64,000 bases of DNA from Vicia villosa. Taxonomy: Eukaryota > Streptophyta > Magnoliopsida > Fabales > Fabaceae. The notes under the pieces are model-generated. The model saw only the letters and a list, made by a program, of their open reading frames with translations, was not told the origin of the DNA and ran no database searches. Positions 44,501 to 56,249 of this stretch are shown here, piece after piece (the first letter of the stretch is position 1; each line of letters begins with the position of its first letter). The DNA lies in NCBI RefSeq assembly GCF_029867415.1, contig NC_081185.1, forward strand, positions 112,455,617 to 112,519,616, written 5' to 3'. The position numbers and the translations under genes were made by a program.

Positions 44501-46175
44501 GCCCATGATGATGACTTTATGCCCATGCAAATTCTTCTATAAGCCTCCATTTGATTTGTATTCATGATCATGGTGTAGAGAACATATGATAGAGCGAACT
44601 TGATGTTGGAAATTCCTTGAAATGATGGCTGGAGGTGTAAGAAAAATAGTAACAAACATTGGATGCAGCCTTATGTCATACGCAACACACTTCAGGTCGA
44701 TGCCCTTGGCGAAATGCAGCCTTGCAGGGGCATTACTTTGAGCTATCGTATCTTTCCATCCACACGTCCAAAAGTTATGATTCTTAAACCATTGGAAAGA
44801 GGACCTGGAAGAGAACTATTTGGACTTGTATTTAGATTGAGAAGAAGTTAGTGATTCTCTGAAATGCGCTTTGAAAACGGCACGCCACATGTTCGATGTA
44901 ATGACTCACGCGTGCCCTAGATCTGGCCCATACGTTTGGCTGAAAACATGACTTAGTTAAGGCGTGCCTTTAAGTCCCTCTATCTTACTCATTACATGTT
45001 CAACCTTAGTGATCTTGGATTCATTAGAAAGAGGACGTGGCAAGGAGTGACTTAGAATAAAGTTTGGTCCATATAGGAACTCATGGAATCTAAAAATGAA
45101 GTCCAAATTCCGCCCACCACATGTTTGTTATAATGACGCGCGTGACCTGGAATCCTGTCTTGACTGGATGCGTGATATAAACTTTGCGAGGGCACAACTT
45201 TGAAGACTCATAATTGGTTCATCCTTGGTCCAAATGGTCTAATATTTGATTCATTGGAAGGAAAACATGGAGGATAGTAGATTAAAACCTATTTTTCTTT
45301 CATAGAACCCTTCATAAACTATAGAATCAGTTTGACATTTGGCATGCCAAGTGTTTGGTAAAATGCTTGGTCATGACCTGGTTCGTGACCTGAGCTGTGG
45401 CCTAGATCAACTGAGTTTTTAGCAACTTCAAACCATTTTATCTCTCAATACAAGCTTCAAATGAGAAAGTGTTAAACTACAAAGCTGTTCATCTCCATGA
45501 GATGAAATAACATTGATGTTGACCATTTTCTAAAAAGTTGCCAAATGCCACGTGTAATTATGCTACGAAGTATGCTGACCAACCATCCTTAAAACTTCAA
45601 AAAAATCTCTAAGTGTAAAACTTTCCACTTTTAGCCATATTTCCCAAAATGGAAACTTTGACCAATTCTCCCTGATTTTATTATTCTTTTGAGTTTTCTT
45701 GACTATTTTTCCACCATGGGTCAATATTTGGACAATTCTTCTGACTTTGTCCGAAATGTCCAAAAGTCAACTGTCTGATTTTTCTGATTATTGATAAAAT
45801 TTCTGATTAAACCTTCTCCAGTCAAATGAATATTTCCACATGATCAATATGCAAGCTTCTCATTCATATAACCAATTCTTGATTAAATCTTGACCAGAAA
45901 GTCAACTGGTTGACTTTGGTCAAAGAAACCCTGATTAAGGTGATTAGATGACTTCTAAGGTTGTACACTCTCACCAATGCTCCGAACTGAGGGGAAACTC
46001 TAATTTCAAGGGATCTTTGGCATAAGGACGACACCTCATATTGGGCTTCGAATCTCTTCTTCTGATCAAGTACCAATGATATGAATGTATGCAATGACAT
46101 GACCTAGACGGATGTATGCTTATGGATTGCAAGCCATATAAATAGGGTAGGACAAATTTGGGGTATGACAATCCA
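41529..46175 (-). mobile_element. Solo LTR B nested in LTR A
   Basis: The LTR spans 41534-46170 (4637 bp): minus strand tgtcataccccaaatttgtc at 46170 to ...tgcgaca at 41534. Both sides carry a perfect atcca duplication (41529-41533 and 46171-46175). A minus-strand TATA-like tatataaac lies near 44283-44292. No retroviral domain is present. Shared words with other LTRs here (gagttgccac, gtattaacacc) suggest a distant Ogre/Tat relative. It contains the hairpin array at 42186-42472 and a (GA)n-rich patch near 44190. Confidence 0.88.
42186..42472 (-). repeat. Array of five nested inverted repeats in solo LTR B
   Basis: Outer stems: tttagagaa/ttctctaaa at 42186-42231 and 42327-42372; agaaat/atttct at 42241-42276; aagaaat/atttctt at 42381-42418; aaagaa/ttcttt at about 42432-42472. 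The loops contain a second dyad around ggcctacgcc, gaggcctc or ggggcctacgcccc, followed by caatc. Units are tandem with a longer period of about 141 bp. Confidence 0.75.
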
Positions 46176-48074
46176 ATAATATGGAGAGAGAGAGAGAGAA
46201 GCTCAACATGTTGACTGGCCAATGAAACAATCCCACGTACGGTCAACTGGTCGTTATTACTGTTCATCATCATCTTCGTTTTACACCTTGACTTTTGGCC
46301 ACGGTTTCGCTGCTGATTTTCTACGACTTCTGCGATAAACTTCGTAGCGAATCTGGGAAAAAAAGAAACCTCATAAAATGTGTTAAATATGAAACAAAGA
46401 ATACCCAGGTTTACTAATTCGGGCCCTACGAACTCAATGGTACGATCGGTTCTGCCTGAAACGGCTCGGGAACGCGAGAACGAAGGGCCATATTCGTTTT
46501 GCCCTAACCATGGTGGAACTTGGTTCATGCGCCTAAGCTTCCACTCAATGCTTTTAAGCTGCTCTAAACATCATCATAAACTCATAGTAATTGTTAGATT
46601 CACTGTAAACACGTTAAATCTTACAAATAAAAATTTCAAGAATATGCATGAATATGGAGATTATGATATATGAATTCTTGGCACAATTACCTGTAGTAAA
46701 TCACGTGAGTCTGCTTTATAGTACCTTATGAATTGAATAGAATGAATATTTGGCCTTGAGAAACCTTGGAAAGATCCACACGAGTTTACCACTTTTCTTG
46801 ATATTTTGGAACCTTGAAAACCCTAGAGTTTCTTCTCCTAATTTCGTCCCCTATTCTTCTGTGCTTGATAAGTATTTATAATAGAAGAAATTAGGTTAAT
46901 AATCTTCAAGCAAATCTCTTGTGATCATGGGGAAATATTTGATTGGAAGTTTGTATACGAATCTTTCTAAATTAGTTTTTTGAATCCAATCTTATTCCAA
47001 TCATGTTTTACACGAATTTTGAAGGATATATATGATATTTGGATCACTTGATATGTTTGGAAAATAAATCTTGTGATTTAATTCAATTATTTCATATTTT
47101 ATTTAATTTATTTAATATTTAAAAGAATAAAAATTCAAATAAATAAGATAAATGTCATAAAAATAAAATAATTGATTTAAAAGTCTTTACTCAGCTCATG
47201 GACGTGTTTGAGATCCAAGGCCTTGGCCCAATAGTCCAAAATATCAAAATTCACCACTTTGCCTTTTGTGCATTTTTCACAAAATCGCCCAACTTGTAGA
47301 AGCCATAACTCATTCAATATTTGTCATATGGAGATAATCTAGGACTTTTTGGAAAGCCCAATATGTCCTCTACAAGCCACTTTGGAATCTTTTTTTCATT
47401 TGAGGATTTTATCTTGGAGATATGGCTCCTGACAAAAAACAGCTTTTTGCGATCTTTTAGAAGGACCTGTAATGTATTGGCACATATCTCTTATGCTGAA
47501 GCATTTCTGGATCTTGGATCCAACATCAAAGTTGTAGAGAATGAAATTTCCTTGAGAATAGGCTTTGGTTGGGGAATTTCTGATAAAGTATGAAAGAGAT
47601 ATGATCAGTCAAAGTTGGGTTGACTTTCTTCTAAAAACCCTAATTTAGTAACTTGGACATTTGTGGATTTCTGATCTTTCCTTGATGAATCATGATCATA
47701 CCTTGATCAAATGATGAAGGTGACTTCAAAATATTGATGTTGTCCAAAAAATCAGGAGTTTTGACTGTAATTTGACCATAGTTGACTTTTAGGTCCAATT
47801 GGTCGACTGTTGACCATTTGAGCAGTTGACTGAGCATTCTTATGAATCAGAGCTTGAAACTTGGCATAGGGACCCTTTGGGGCATATGAGAGACCATGGG
47901 ATCCATTTGAGGTCTTATAACTTTATTTGATCTTGAGAGAAGCAAAACCCTAGTTATGGGTTGGATGCTTAGGAGATAAGTAAGTGTGCTCAATTCTTGC
48001 ATATGCTTGAGTAACTGAAGCTCATATGAGTCAAGATATATTGAAATATGATGGGATAATTTTGGGGTATGACA

Positions 48075-48164
48075 ACAGGTCTCATTAAAACCAGCAGCTA
48101 TTTCACTTATGGTGAGCTCTCCAACATATGATTCTTCATCAGATTCATCAGGTTCATCAGATTC
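48075..48164 (-). pseudogene. E4 second Gag-like segment (part 1, acidic)
   Basis: After a TAA at the end of the protease ORF, the same minus-strand frame reads ESDEPDESDEESYVGELT and SEIAAGFNE, then meets solo LTR A. Compare Gag at about 49180: DDDSSDDELTFDEIAASYKK. This looks like a duplicated or recombined Gag acidic region downstream of protease. Confidence 0.5.
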
Positions 48165-48620
48165 TTAGCAGTCAACTTTTATTTCCTCTCTGATCAGGGA
48201 GTAGTCAGAGGGGTAGTTTGGGGTGTTAGGCTTCCATAGGTTGCAATTATATTTAGACCTAAATCCCTTCATGACTTCTTCATTTGCTTCATTATTGACA
48301 ATACACTCTTCTTTAGTGAACCTGACATTGAATCCTTCATCATATAGTTGGCTGATGCTTATAAGACTTGCAGCCAGTCCTTGTACAAGTAAAACATTAT
48401 TTAGATTAGGAACACCCTGACCTTCTGTCTTGCCAACACCTTTGACTTCTCTTATTTCTCCATCACCAAGAGTCACATAGTTGGTCCCCTCAAGTTTGAG
48501 GTCTACTAGTGAGTTCTTTCTACCAGTCATATGATTTGAGCAACCACTGTCAAGGTACCAATCTTCTTTGGTAGACATCCTTAAAGAGGTGTGTGCTACT
48601 AGAGCAACATTCTTAGCCAT
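48165..48620 (-). pseudogene. E4 protease and start of GAG-pre-integrase
   Basis: 152 codons including WYLDSGCSNHMTG (the catalytic DSG is kept), then VTLGDGEIREVKGVG, NNVLLVQGLAASLISISQL and MKGFRSKYNCNLW, the standard order of SIRE-type protease running into the pre-integrase segment. Similarity stops after NLWKPN, and the sequence enters the acidic Gag-like block, so integrase never begins. The start at 48620 is internal, since upstream sequence (48650-48780) encodes a zinc-knuckle-like CHHYGRFGHIKPFC with the second Cys replaced by Tyr. Confidence 0.8.
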
Positions 48621-48639
48621 CCACCGTTGCTTTCTGTTA

Positions 48640-50247
48640 CAGGTATCATATTCAGGTTTGGCTTGATGAATTAGATTTGGATATCCAAATAGTCTGAAAC
48701 AGAATGGCTTTATGTGACCAAATCTTCCATAGTGATGACACCTCCATTTTTGGAATTTCTTCTTTGAATGCCTCCTTCTTCTGTTTCCTTGATGTTGTCA
48801 CATTGGGGCTGACATCTGGTTGGTCACACAAGTTTCGGGCTTTGCTCTCCTGAACTCAGAGGTGAATTCCTCTTTAGGCACAAATCCTACCCCGAACATG
48901 TCTCCTGTTCTTTTTCCAGACTCCAGAATTTCTTATAGAATATCAGTTCCATTATTCAACATTTTGAAAGACTTGGTCATTTGATCAAGTTTGTAGTTCA
49001 ACATGCTTACTTCACTACTGAGAGAGTCTATCGTTTCAAGATGTCTATTCTTCTCAGTTTCTAACTCTTTTATGATTATCTCTTGCTTCTCCACTTGTTT
49101 GCAGACTTCAGCATTCTTGATACACAACTTCTTGTATGAGGCAGCAATTTCATCAAAGGTTAGCTCATCATCACTGGAATCATCATCAGATGCATAGACT
49201 CTTGTTGGAACTGTGACATGTCTTGCAATTTCTTATTCAGAATCGAAGTCTTCATCCGACCAAGTGACAAACAGTCCTTTCTTTTCCTCCTTGTGGTAGG
49301 TAGGACATTCAGCTCTTATGTGTCCAAATCCTTCACATCCATGACACTAAACCCCTTTCCCTTGATTGGAATTCTCCTCAGCTTTGAGTCTTCTACTTGG
49401 ATCATAGGTCTGGCTGATGTCATTGGAAGTGTTCTTGACATTGGGTCTGGACTTCTGATCAACCCTTTTAATAAGTCTGTTGAATTGTTTTCCAAGCATG
49501 GCTATGGCTTCTGATAGATTTTCATCACTTCCACCATTGCTTTCTCTTGAATTATCATCTGTGTTGGAGACAAAAGCTATGCTTTTTTTCTTCTTTTCAA
49601 CAGGCTCACAGATACTTAACTCAAAGGTTTGAAGAGAACCAATGAGTTCGTCCAGCTTCATGTTGCTGATGTCTTGGGCTTCCTCTATGGCAGTCACCTT
49701 CATATCAAATCGCTTAGGCAGTGATCTGAGGATCTTTCTTACCAATTTCTCTTCAGACATTTTTTTCTCCTAAGGCTCCTGAGTTATATGAAATCTCAAG
49801 TAAATTCATATAGAATTCATAAATGGTTTCATCCTCTTTCATATTGAGATTTTCAAACTTAGTGGTAAGCATTTGAAGTCTCGACATCTTTACCTTGGAT
49901 GTGCCTTCGTGTGCTATTTTGAGAATATCCCAAGCTTCTTTAGCTAGTTCACAGTGTTGCACAAGCCTGAACATGTTCTTGTCAATTCAATTGAACAAGG
50001 CACTTAGGGCCTTGGAATTGCCCAAAGCTAGCTCTTCTTCAGTTTTATTCCATTGAGCTTCAGGAATTAGAACAGTGGTTCCATCTTCCATAACCTTCTC
50101 AGGATGTTTCCATCCGCTTTCCACAGCTCTCCAGGCCTTGCTGTCCACAGACTTTATGACTGCTACCATACGATATTTCCAGTAGTCATAGTTAGAGCCA
50201 TCCAGGATGGGTGGTATATTCCCAAACACTAACAGTTCCTTCTCCAT
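48640..50247 (-). pseudogene. gag: E4 Gag (SIRE type), broken
   Basis: Fragments in order: 49987-50247 (PPILDGSNYDYWKYRM start, ending at TGA); 49753-49974 (EAWDILKIAHEGTSKVKMSRLQ); a frame change; 49347-49760 (RKILRSLPKRFDMKVTAIEE, Lys-rich end); then a TAG before a zinc knuckle CHGCEGFGHIRAEC at about 49305-49345; and an acidic/coiled-coil part 48933-49240 ending at TAG. A second knuckle-like motif precedes protease. Several stops and one frameshift exclude function. It starts about 55 bp after the PBS region, as expected. Confidence 0.85.
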
Positions 50248-50300
50248 ATTACCATAACTTTGTTGTCCCCAGATCTCACCCAGATGTAAACAGGCAGGGT

Positions 50301-50317
50301 GCCTGCTCTGATACCAA
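50301..50317 (-). promoter_or_regulatory. E4 primer binding site
   Basis: Minus strand ttggtatcagagcaggc, an exact initiator-Met tRNA complement, one base from the LTR end. Confidence 0.9.
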
Positions 50318-50318
50318 T

Positions 50319-51251
50319 TGAAAATTCTAGTAACTCACGGTGAATGTCTTACTGGATGTTATGACATCCACAATTACACAGCACAAATAATTAAAACAGA
50401 AATGCATAAAAACAATAAAGAACACACATAATTTTTTACCCAGTTCGGTTCAAACAACCTACTCGGGGGGCTACCAAGCCAGGGAGGGAATCCAATATAA
50501 GCATAATTAATACGGAGTTAAACTCCCTCATTTACAACTCCTCACTTAAAACCTACCCAATGTAATTCCAATCTATTCCTAGACCCGAGTATCTCCACTC
50601 ACCCCCCCTCAATCACAGCAGTGATTACAAATAAACATTACACAAATTCAGAGAGAAGACACACTTCAAAAACACACCTTGATCTGCTTAAAAGCTTCAA
50701 TCAAGAGACACACATTCGTGCTTAAAAGCTTAGAGTGACAATTAACACAAACAACCTATTCCAACGCAATCATAAAAGACAATTGCTTTGAGTACAAGAG
50801 ACAGCTACAGAACTATGGTTCTTAACAATTAACAATCTTTCTCTCTGCATTCCAAATTAGGATTGCAGACTTTTTATATGCAGCTCTTGGGCCTTGGGCT
50901 TTTTTAGAAACATATTAGGGTTAACCAAGTTAACCTAATTTACACGCCATCTGGTTGTTACAAAATGTTCTGTCAGCAAAATCTTCTGGACGAAATATTC
51001 AACACACAATGAAAGGTTTCCTAAATTGTAGATTGAGAGAAATCAGGAAACACAATCAATAAAATATAACAGCTCCTACTGTCACACAAGGATGTCATGA
51101 CATCTGTCATGACATTCACAACAGAACTTGTATTAGCTTAACACATATGCAACCTGCATAACACACTATCAAACATGTCATGACATCAGTCAAGATATTA
51201 AATACTCAGGTATGTTTTACCATAAATGCAGCCAACATGAAAAAATCTTCA
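50319..51251 (-). repeat. E4 5' LTR
   Basis: 933 bp, minus strand tgaagattttttcatg to ...gaattttca. A TATA-like atataaaaag on the minus strand lies near 50871-50881. It matches the truncated 3' LTR at 27185-27755. On the right it abuts E3 coding sequence, and the last residues of the E3 frame (51206-51251) are LTR translation. Confidence 0.9.
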
Positions 51252-52370
51252 TATCTGATTCTGATAGGCTCAGTCTTGTCACTTATAATTAATTCTTCAG
51301 AATGTAATGATATAGGTTTGTGCTTCCTTAAATGGGTCTGGACTGCAACAATTTCTATTTGAACGTCTCTGTTGTCCTTTACCTCTTGTTCTTCTATAGC
51401 AGCTTTATTACCTTTAGAACCTGAATAGGTAATCTCACGATCTACAAATTTCTCAAATAGCTTTAACTTTTCAGGGTCAAGCTTATCATCAAATCTAACA
51501 TGACTTAATTCTTCAATAATATGTGTCTCAGTGTTGTTGTGTAATCTATAACCTTTTGAACATTCAAAGTATCCTAACATGATACATTTTTGTGCTTTAG
51601 AATCAAACTTGTTAATATTCTCCTTAGTATTCATTACAAAACATTTACATCCAAATGGATGGAAATATGAAATATTGGGTTTCTTATTCTTCCACAATTC
51701 ATAAGGAGTCTTGCTTAGAATAGGTTTGATAGAAATTATATTTTGAATGTAACAAGTTGTGTTAACAGCCTTGCCCAGAAGTGCTTTTCCATGTTAGTCT
51801 CGTTGATCATGGTTCTGATAATCTCTTGCAAAGTCCTATTCTTCCTTCCTACAACTCCATTTTGCTATGGAGTTCTATGGCAGGAGAAATCATGGAAATG
51901 TCATTCTCATCAAACAGCTTCTCAAACTGTTTGTTTTCAAATTCTCCACCATGATCACTCCTGACTCTGACAATTTTAGAGTCTTTCTCATTTTGCACTT
52001 GAGTACAGAAGGTGGTGAACACAAAACGTGACTCATTCGTGTGTCTACAAAATTTAATCCATGTCCATCGACTGGATTCATCAACAGCGACTAATCCATA
52101 CTTCTTACCATTGACAAAAGCAGTTTTCACTGGTCCAAACAAGTTAATGTGTAGAAGCTCCAAAGGCCTATAGGTAGAAACTACATTTTTAGCCTTGAAC
52201 GAGGTTTTTGATAAATTTCCTTTCTGGAATGCTTCACAAAGAGCCTCTGAATAGAACTTCAATTTAGGTAGGCCTCTGACTAAATTAAGCTTGCTCAGCT
52301 TAGAGATTCTTCTCATGCTGACATGGCCCAATCGTCTATGCCAAGGCCAGTGCTCTTCTTTAACAGACAT
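51252..52370 (-). pseudogene. E3 integrase region, broken
   Basis: Frame 51849-52370 has the zinc region WHRRLGHVSMRRIS...CEAFQKGN (the second Cys changed to Phe), LLHINLFGPVKT (the first catalytic Asp is Asn) and VRSDHGGEFEN (second Asp kept), then loses frame. Frame 51252-51697 continues with the C-terminal part: NISYFHPFGCKCFVMN, DSKAQKC, and HVRFDDKLDPEK. The inter-frame segment holds the Glu helix region with frame damage. Inactive. Confidence 0.85.
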
Positions 52371-52521
52371 AAGACATTTTATATTCTAATCTTTAAGATC
52401 AGAAAGTTTAATCTTATAGATTTTATTTTTTTTTGCCATTAAATAGGATAGAGTCATCCTTCTGACTAACAGATTTACATGAGTTTTGATTAAAGATAAT
52501 ATCATAACCATTGTCACTTAA

Positions 52522-52776
52522 TTAACATATGAAAAATAAGTTATGTATTAGTCCATGAACAAGCAAAACATTATTAATGGAAGGGAAAGAACCGTTACTA
52601 ATTATTGTTGAGCCAACGATCTTCCCTTTTTGATCACCCCTGAAACCTACAATGCCTCCAGGCTTAAGTTCTAGGATTTGGAACATATGCCTTCTTTGCG
52701 TCATGTGTCGGAAGCAGCTAGAGTACAGGTACCATAACTGGTGTCTTAACTTTGCAGCTAAGGATATCTGCAACAT
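52522..52776 (-). pseudogene. E3 protease remnant
   Basis: 84 codons with WYLYSSCFRHMTQ, where the active DSG has become YSS, followed by VGFRGDQKGKIVGS and NNVLLVHGLIHNL as in E1 and E2. The gag frame upstream is offset by +1 from this frame, and the CTT codon (52762-52760, minus strand) is conserved at the offset point. Confidence 0.8.
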
Positions 52777-52850
52777 AGATTATTAGTTTCTTAGACACCC
52801 ATAACTTCTTGGGTCCTTTTTTGTTAGATTTCCCAGAGTTTTTCTGACGC

Positions 52851-54540
52851 ATTCGCACCCATTCTGACTACTTTAAAAGGGGATTTTTTGTATCTTTTGA
52901 GGGGTTTTGCAAATTTAGACTGAAAATAACGAAAAAGAGTTTTGGGAGTGCGATTTTGAGAGCACTGGAAGCCATTAGAGGCCAGATCTTCAAGGATTTT
53001 CTCATGCAATCTTCATCTTATCACTTGGTATTTGTTTATATGAGTGTGAGTAGATACACACTCTTAGATTGGATTTTGTATAATGAACTTATTTTAAACT
53101 TGTCGGGACATATGTTTAATTTGTTAGTGCATGAATAATTGGATTTATATTTCTATTTAATTGTCTCTTGTGTTTAATGCTTTTTATTTGAGATACTCTG
53201 TTAATCTAATTATGGGCGCATAGGGAATACTGAACATTAGTCTATATGTTGGAACTAGGGCAACTATTGTACTTACGTTGATTGAATAGGATAAGAGACC
53301 TCTAGTAGTGGCATTTGAATTAACGTCTTATTGCATTGTCTAATCTCACTTACGCTAGTTGAATAGGGATAGGAGACCTCTAGTAGGGATTAATGAGTTA
53401 TACACCAAGGGATTGGGTATATTGGTTGTGTTAATTCGCTGTGGAAATATAATGACTTTATCATTCATGTAATGAATTAAACATCAACGGGGGATAAATA
53501 AGGGATTTTATGCAAAACCTGACTGCTTTCGCATTATTTCAGAACAACTTTTATATTTCAGAATTAAACTTAAAACCCCCATCCAATTGTTACTATTTAA
53601 ACTTGCATAACTATTGTTTTATTAACTAGCAGTCCCTGTGGATACCGTCTTATTTTATTACTTCAACATTATCGGTACACTTGCCGAGAAGTCATTAAAT
53701 ACTAATTCGCATGTTCTTAGAGTGAATAAATCCCAAGGTAAACTTCTTTTCACCCTTCTTTATTTCTATTTCTACTCCTTCTCCTTTCTTTTTCACTTGC
53801 TTTTGGACGTTGTTGTTGAGTTGTTGGTTAGGTCTAGGCAGGAGTATAGATTGCTAATTCAGAGCTTTAGTGTGAAGCTCTGAGTAGTGCTTTCTTTGAG
53901 CTTTAGGGTTAAGGGAGAATTTCTGTAGAACTTTGTTTCTCTAGGTGTTGGAGAATTTGAGGGTGAAGAGTGTTGTACTTATAGTAGGGATTGAAGGGAG
54001 TGAGGTGAGGTTTCTACTGAATTTCATACGCGTGAAGAGAATGAGATATTTTCATTATGTTAGCTTGTGCGTGTGAAAGAGTGGTGAGCATAGTGTGAAT
54101 TATTTTGATAGGGAAATTGAGAGTGATTTGAGAGGGAAATTGATGAATGTAAGGTCTGGATTAATAAATTTAGTAATCTGTGTGCTTTTGAGTGTGAACC
54201 AAGGGTTGAGATTTGGAGGATTTGTGTTTGTTTGAGGGAAGTTTGTGCTTTTTGAAATGAAAATTAAATTAGAATGAAATTGAGTTTGTTATGATGTTGA
54301 TTTTACTATTGTGTGACGAAATGGTCCCACTGATATGTGTATGTGAATGTGATTGTGTGTGGCTTGATTGTTTGATAATGATATGATTTGCTATCTGTTT
54401 CATTGTTTTCTCTTGGTTGTATACTGAATGGATGTTGATGGTGGAGCATGGTGATTATGATGAATGAAGACGAGGGCTTGAGGATAATGACGAGGCTCGG
54501 ATGGCATTGAGGCATGAAGATGTGTAGATGATAAAGTCAT
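52851..54540. other. Unassigned region, probably old LTR-type repeat
   Basis: No supported gene. The phrases gtccctgtggatacc (53631) and cggtacacttgccga (53673) resemble the ends of some plant Ty3 LTRs. Two copies of ggagacctctagtag with flanking gaatagg lie near 53290 and 53370. The 81-codon frame at 53638-53883 lacks a domain. Assignment to a specific element is not possible by eye. Confidence 0.35.
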
Positions 54541-54689
54541 GAAGAAGATGGTGCATATGGAATGAAGATTATACCTTAGGCCCTTTATTATATTTTTCTC
54601 CTTTTCTCAATATAGTCATTATGTAATAGGCAAGTATGAAAAATAAATAAAAACTCACCTATACTTGTAACAGGCAAGTATGCAGAGTG

Positions 54690-54825
54690 TGTGTGTGTGT
54701 TATTTTTTTTAATTTAGAATGATTATTTAGAATAATTGTTATTCTTTTAAAATAATATATTATTTTTTTAATATATTATCTTAAACAACAAATATAAATC
54801 TTATATATATATATATATATAATAT
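54690..54825. repeat. (GT)n and (AT)n microsatellites
   Basis: A gtgtgtgtgtgtgt tract near 54690-54705 and an atatatat tract near 54803-54822, with AT-rich DNA between. Confidence 0.85.
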
Positions 54826-54840
54826 TAGGGTTTCAGCCAT

Positions 54841-56249
54841 TTTCAAAATATTCATTAGGGTTCCAGCCGCACATGCCCATCAAATAGATCTTTGTGGAAT
54901 CGCCGCACAATTGGTCGATTGCTTGCAGATTTTTGTCTCATCCCTGGTCGTCCACTACGTGAACCACCATCTTCGATCGTTAGTTGTTCAAAGATTCCAA
55001 ATTTTCAATCTTCTCAAATCTGGTAATCATATATTTTTATATAGTTATTTATGGGTTTTTTTTTAATGTCTTTAAATCTTAGTTTGATTTTTTGTCTAAT
55101 ACATTTGTGTTTCTTGTGTGTAATTAAAATAGTGATCATTTCCATTAAAAATTATAATTTTTTTTTGAATTTTAGCAATCAAGGTTTGGTTTTGATGTCT
55201 TATACATTTGTGTTTGTTGTGCTGACATCAAACAATAATCCATTCCATTCAAAATTTTAATTTTTTTTATATTTGTTTATCAAGGTTTAGTTATAATATT
55301 TTTTTAATTGAAAAATATTACAATATATTTTTATAAGGAATAATTTATACAGTTTAAATTTTAGGATCTTAAGTTTATGAACATAAATATGATAACATAA
55401 GAATTTAGATATTGTTAACATAGGGAATAAGTTTATAATATAAGAATTTTAAGACCTTAAGTTCATGCCACTACTAATTATTTATGATATGATTGATCTA
55501 TTTGATGGTATTCGAAGATAAATTACTTAATTGATTGTGTCTTGTTTGTCTAAATTGTTTGAACATGTTATTGGATATTTAGTTATTAGATTATTAATAT
55601 ACTAATTTATCTTGATATGATGAGATGATGGATGATTGTGTTATATGAGGAATTCCCAGGATAAACAAGATGATGTGATTCTTTGGCACTCAACCTATAT
55701 GTCTAGTGTGAAATAAATGAAATGATGGTAAGAGAACTTTTTAGTACTTAGTGATGGAGTGACCGTGATTTGATACATCATCTATATTCATATTAGAATT
55801 GTGAATCCACCATCGTGTATATGGGTACACAAGACTGATTTATTGGCTCCATCTCTACTGGTATTTTTATTGTTAACTTGGCCTGTTTTTTTGGACCAAT
55901 TTTCATGGGAAATCAGCTTATAACATATAGACAACATGATAAGTCTAGTGTATATTTTGGTAATTGGGGGGGTGATGTTTATGGCAAGTGGTGAAGATAT
56001 ATTTGATTATGGTAATTAGGAGGATATCAGTGATAATGTTAAAGTTTATGCTTTCGAATAGTCATAAGTTCATTGAATAGTTAGATTTAATATGAGATAT
56101 ATACTTTAAAATTTTATTTGTTTATGTGAATACTTGTGTGTGTGAAATATATGTTCATATTTTACTTCCTACCCTTAATTTTATACATGTACATATATCT
56201 TAGCCTCCATGTTTTCTTTGTATAAATGGTATGTTCTTCTATATTGCAG
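54841..56249 (+). other. Possible non-coding first exon and intron of the 123-aa gene
   Basis: A GC-richer block (about 54841-55022) precedes ctg|gtaatc, a plausible donor. A plausible acceptor, atattgcag, lies at 56241-56249, immediately before an ATG. The AT-rich interval between (55023-56249) has no ORF and has typical intron composition. Inferred, not proven. Confidence 0.35.

Larger units (their letters stand above)
39779..48079 (-). mobile_element. Solo Ogre LTR A (interrupted by solo LTR B)
   Basis: The LTR spans 39784-48074. It ends, on the minus strand, ...cgtattaca at 39784 and begins tgtcataccccaaaatta at 48074. Flanks are acaag (39779-39783) and acagg (48075-48079), a TSD with one mismatch. 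No PBS follows the LTR end and no internal region exists, so it is a solo LTR from LTR-LTR recombination. Without LTR B it is about 3.65 kb and belongs to the same family as O1. It interrupts E4. Confidence 0.85.
27185..51251 (-). mobile_element. E4: SIRE-type copia with envelope-like ORF, pol-less, nested host
   Basis: On the minus strand from the right: 5' LTR 50319-51251, PBS 50301-50317, gag, protease, (solo LTR A), second gag-like coil, envelope-like ORF, (E2), envelope tail, PPT, 3' LTR 27185-27755. The two LTR copies match across 27185-27755 and 50691-51251. No integrase, RT or RNase H is present between protease and the envelope-like ORF. Without the inserts the remaining element is about 6.5 kb. 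It was inserted in E3 on the right; its left flank is lost. Confidence 0.8.
51252..52850 (-). mobile_element. E3: degraded SIRE/Maximus-type copia (gag end to integrase)
   Basis: A minus-strand fragment related to E1 and E2: the last part of gag (52777-52850, with KKGPKKLWVSKK), protease, pre-integrase and integrase. It is cut on the left by E4. RT and RNase H are lost. Multiple stops and damaged active sites show greater age than E1, E2 and E4. Confidence 0.85.

Noticed and set aside
43119..44851. Frames of 60-102 codons in solo LTR B
   Set aside because: No domains, mixed strands, and all inside a 4.6-kb non-coding LTR.
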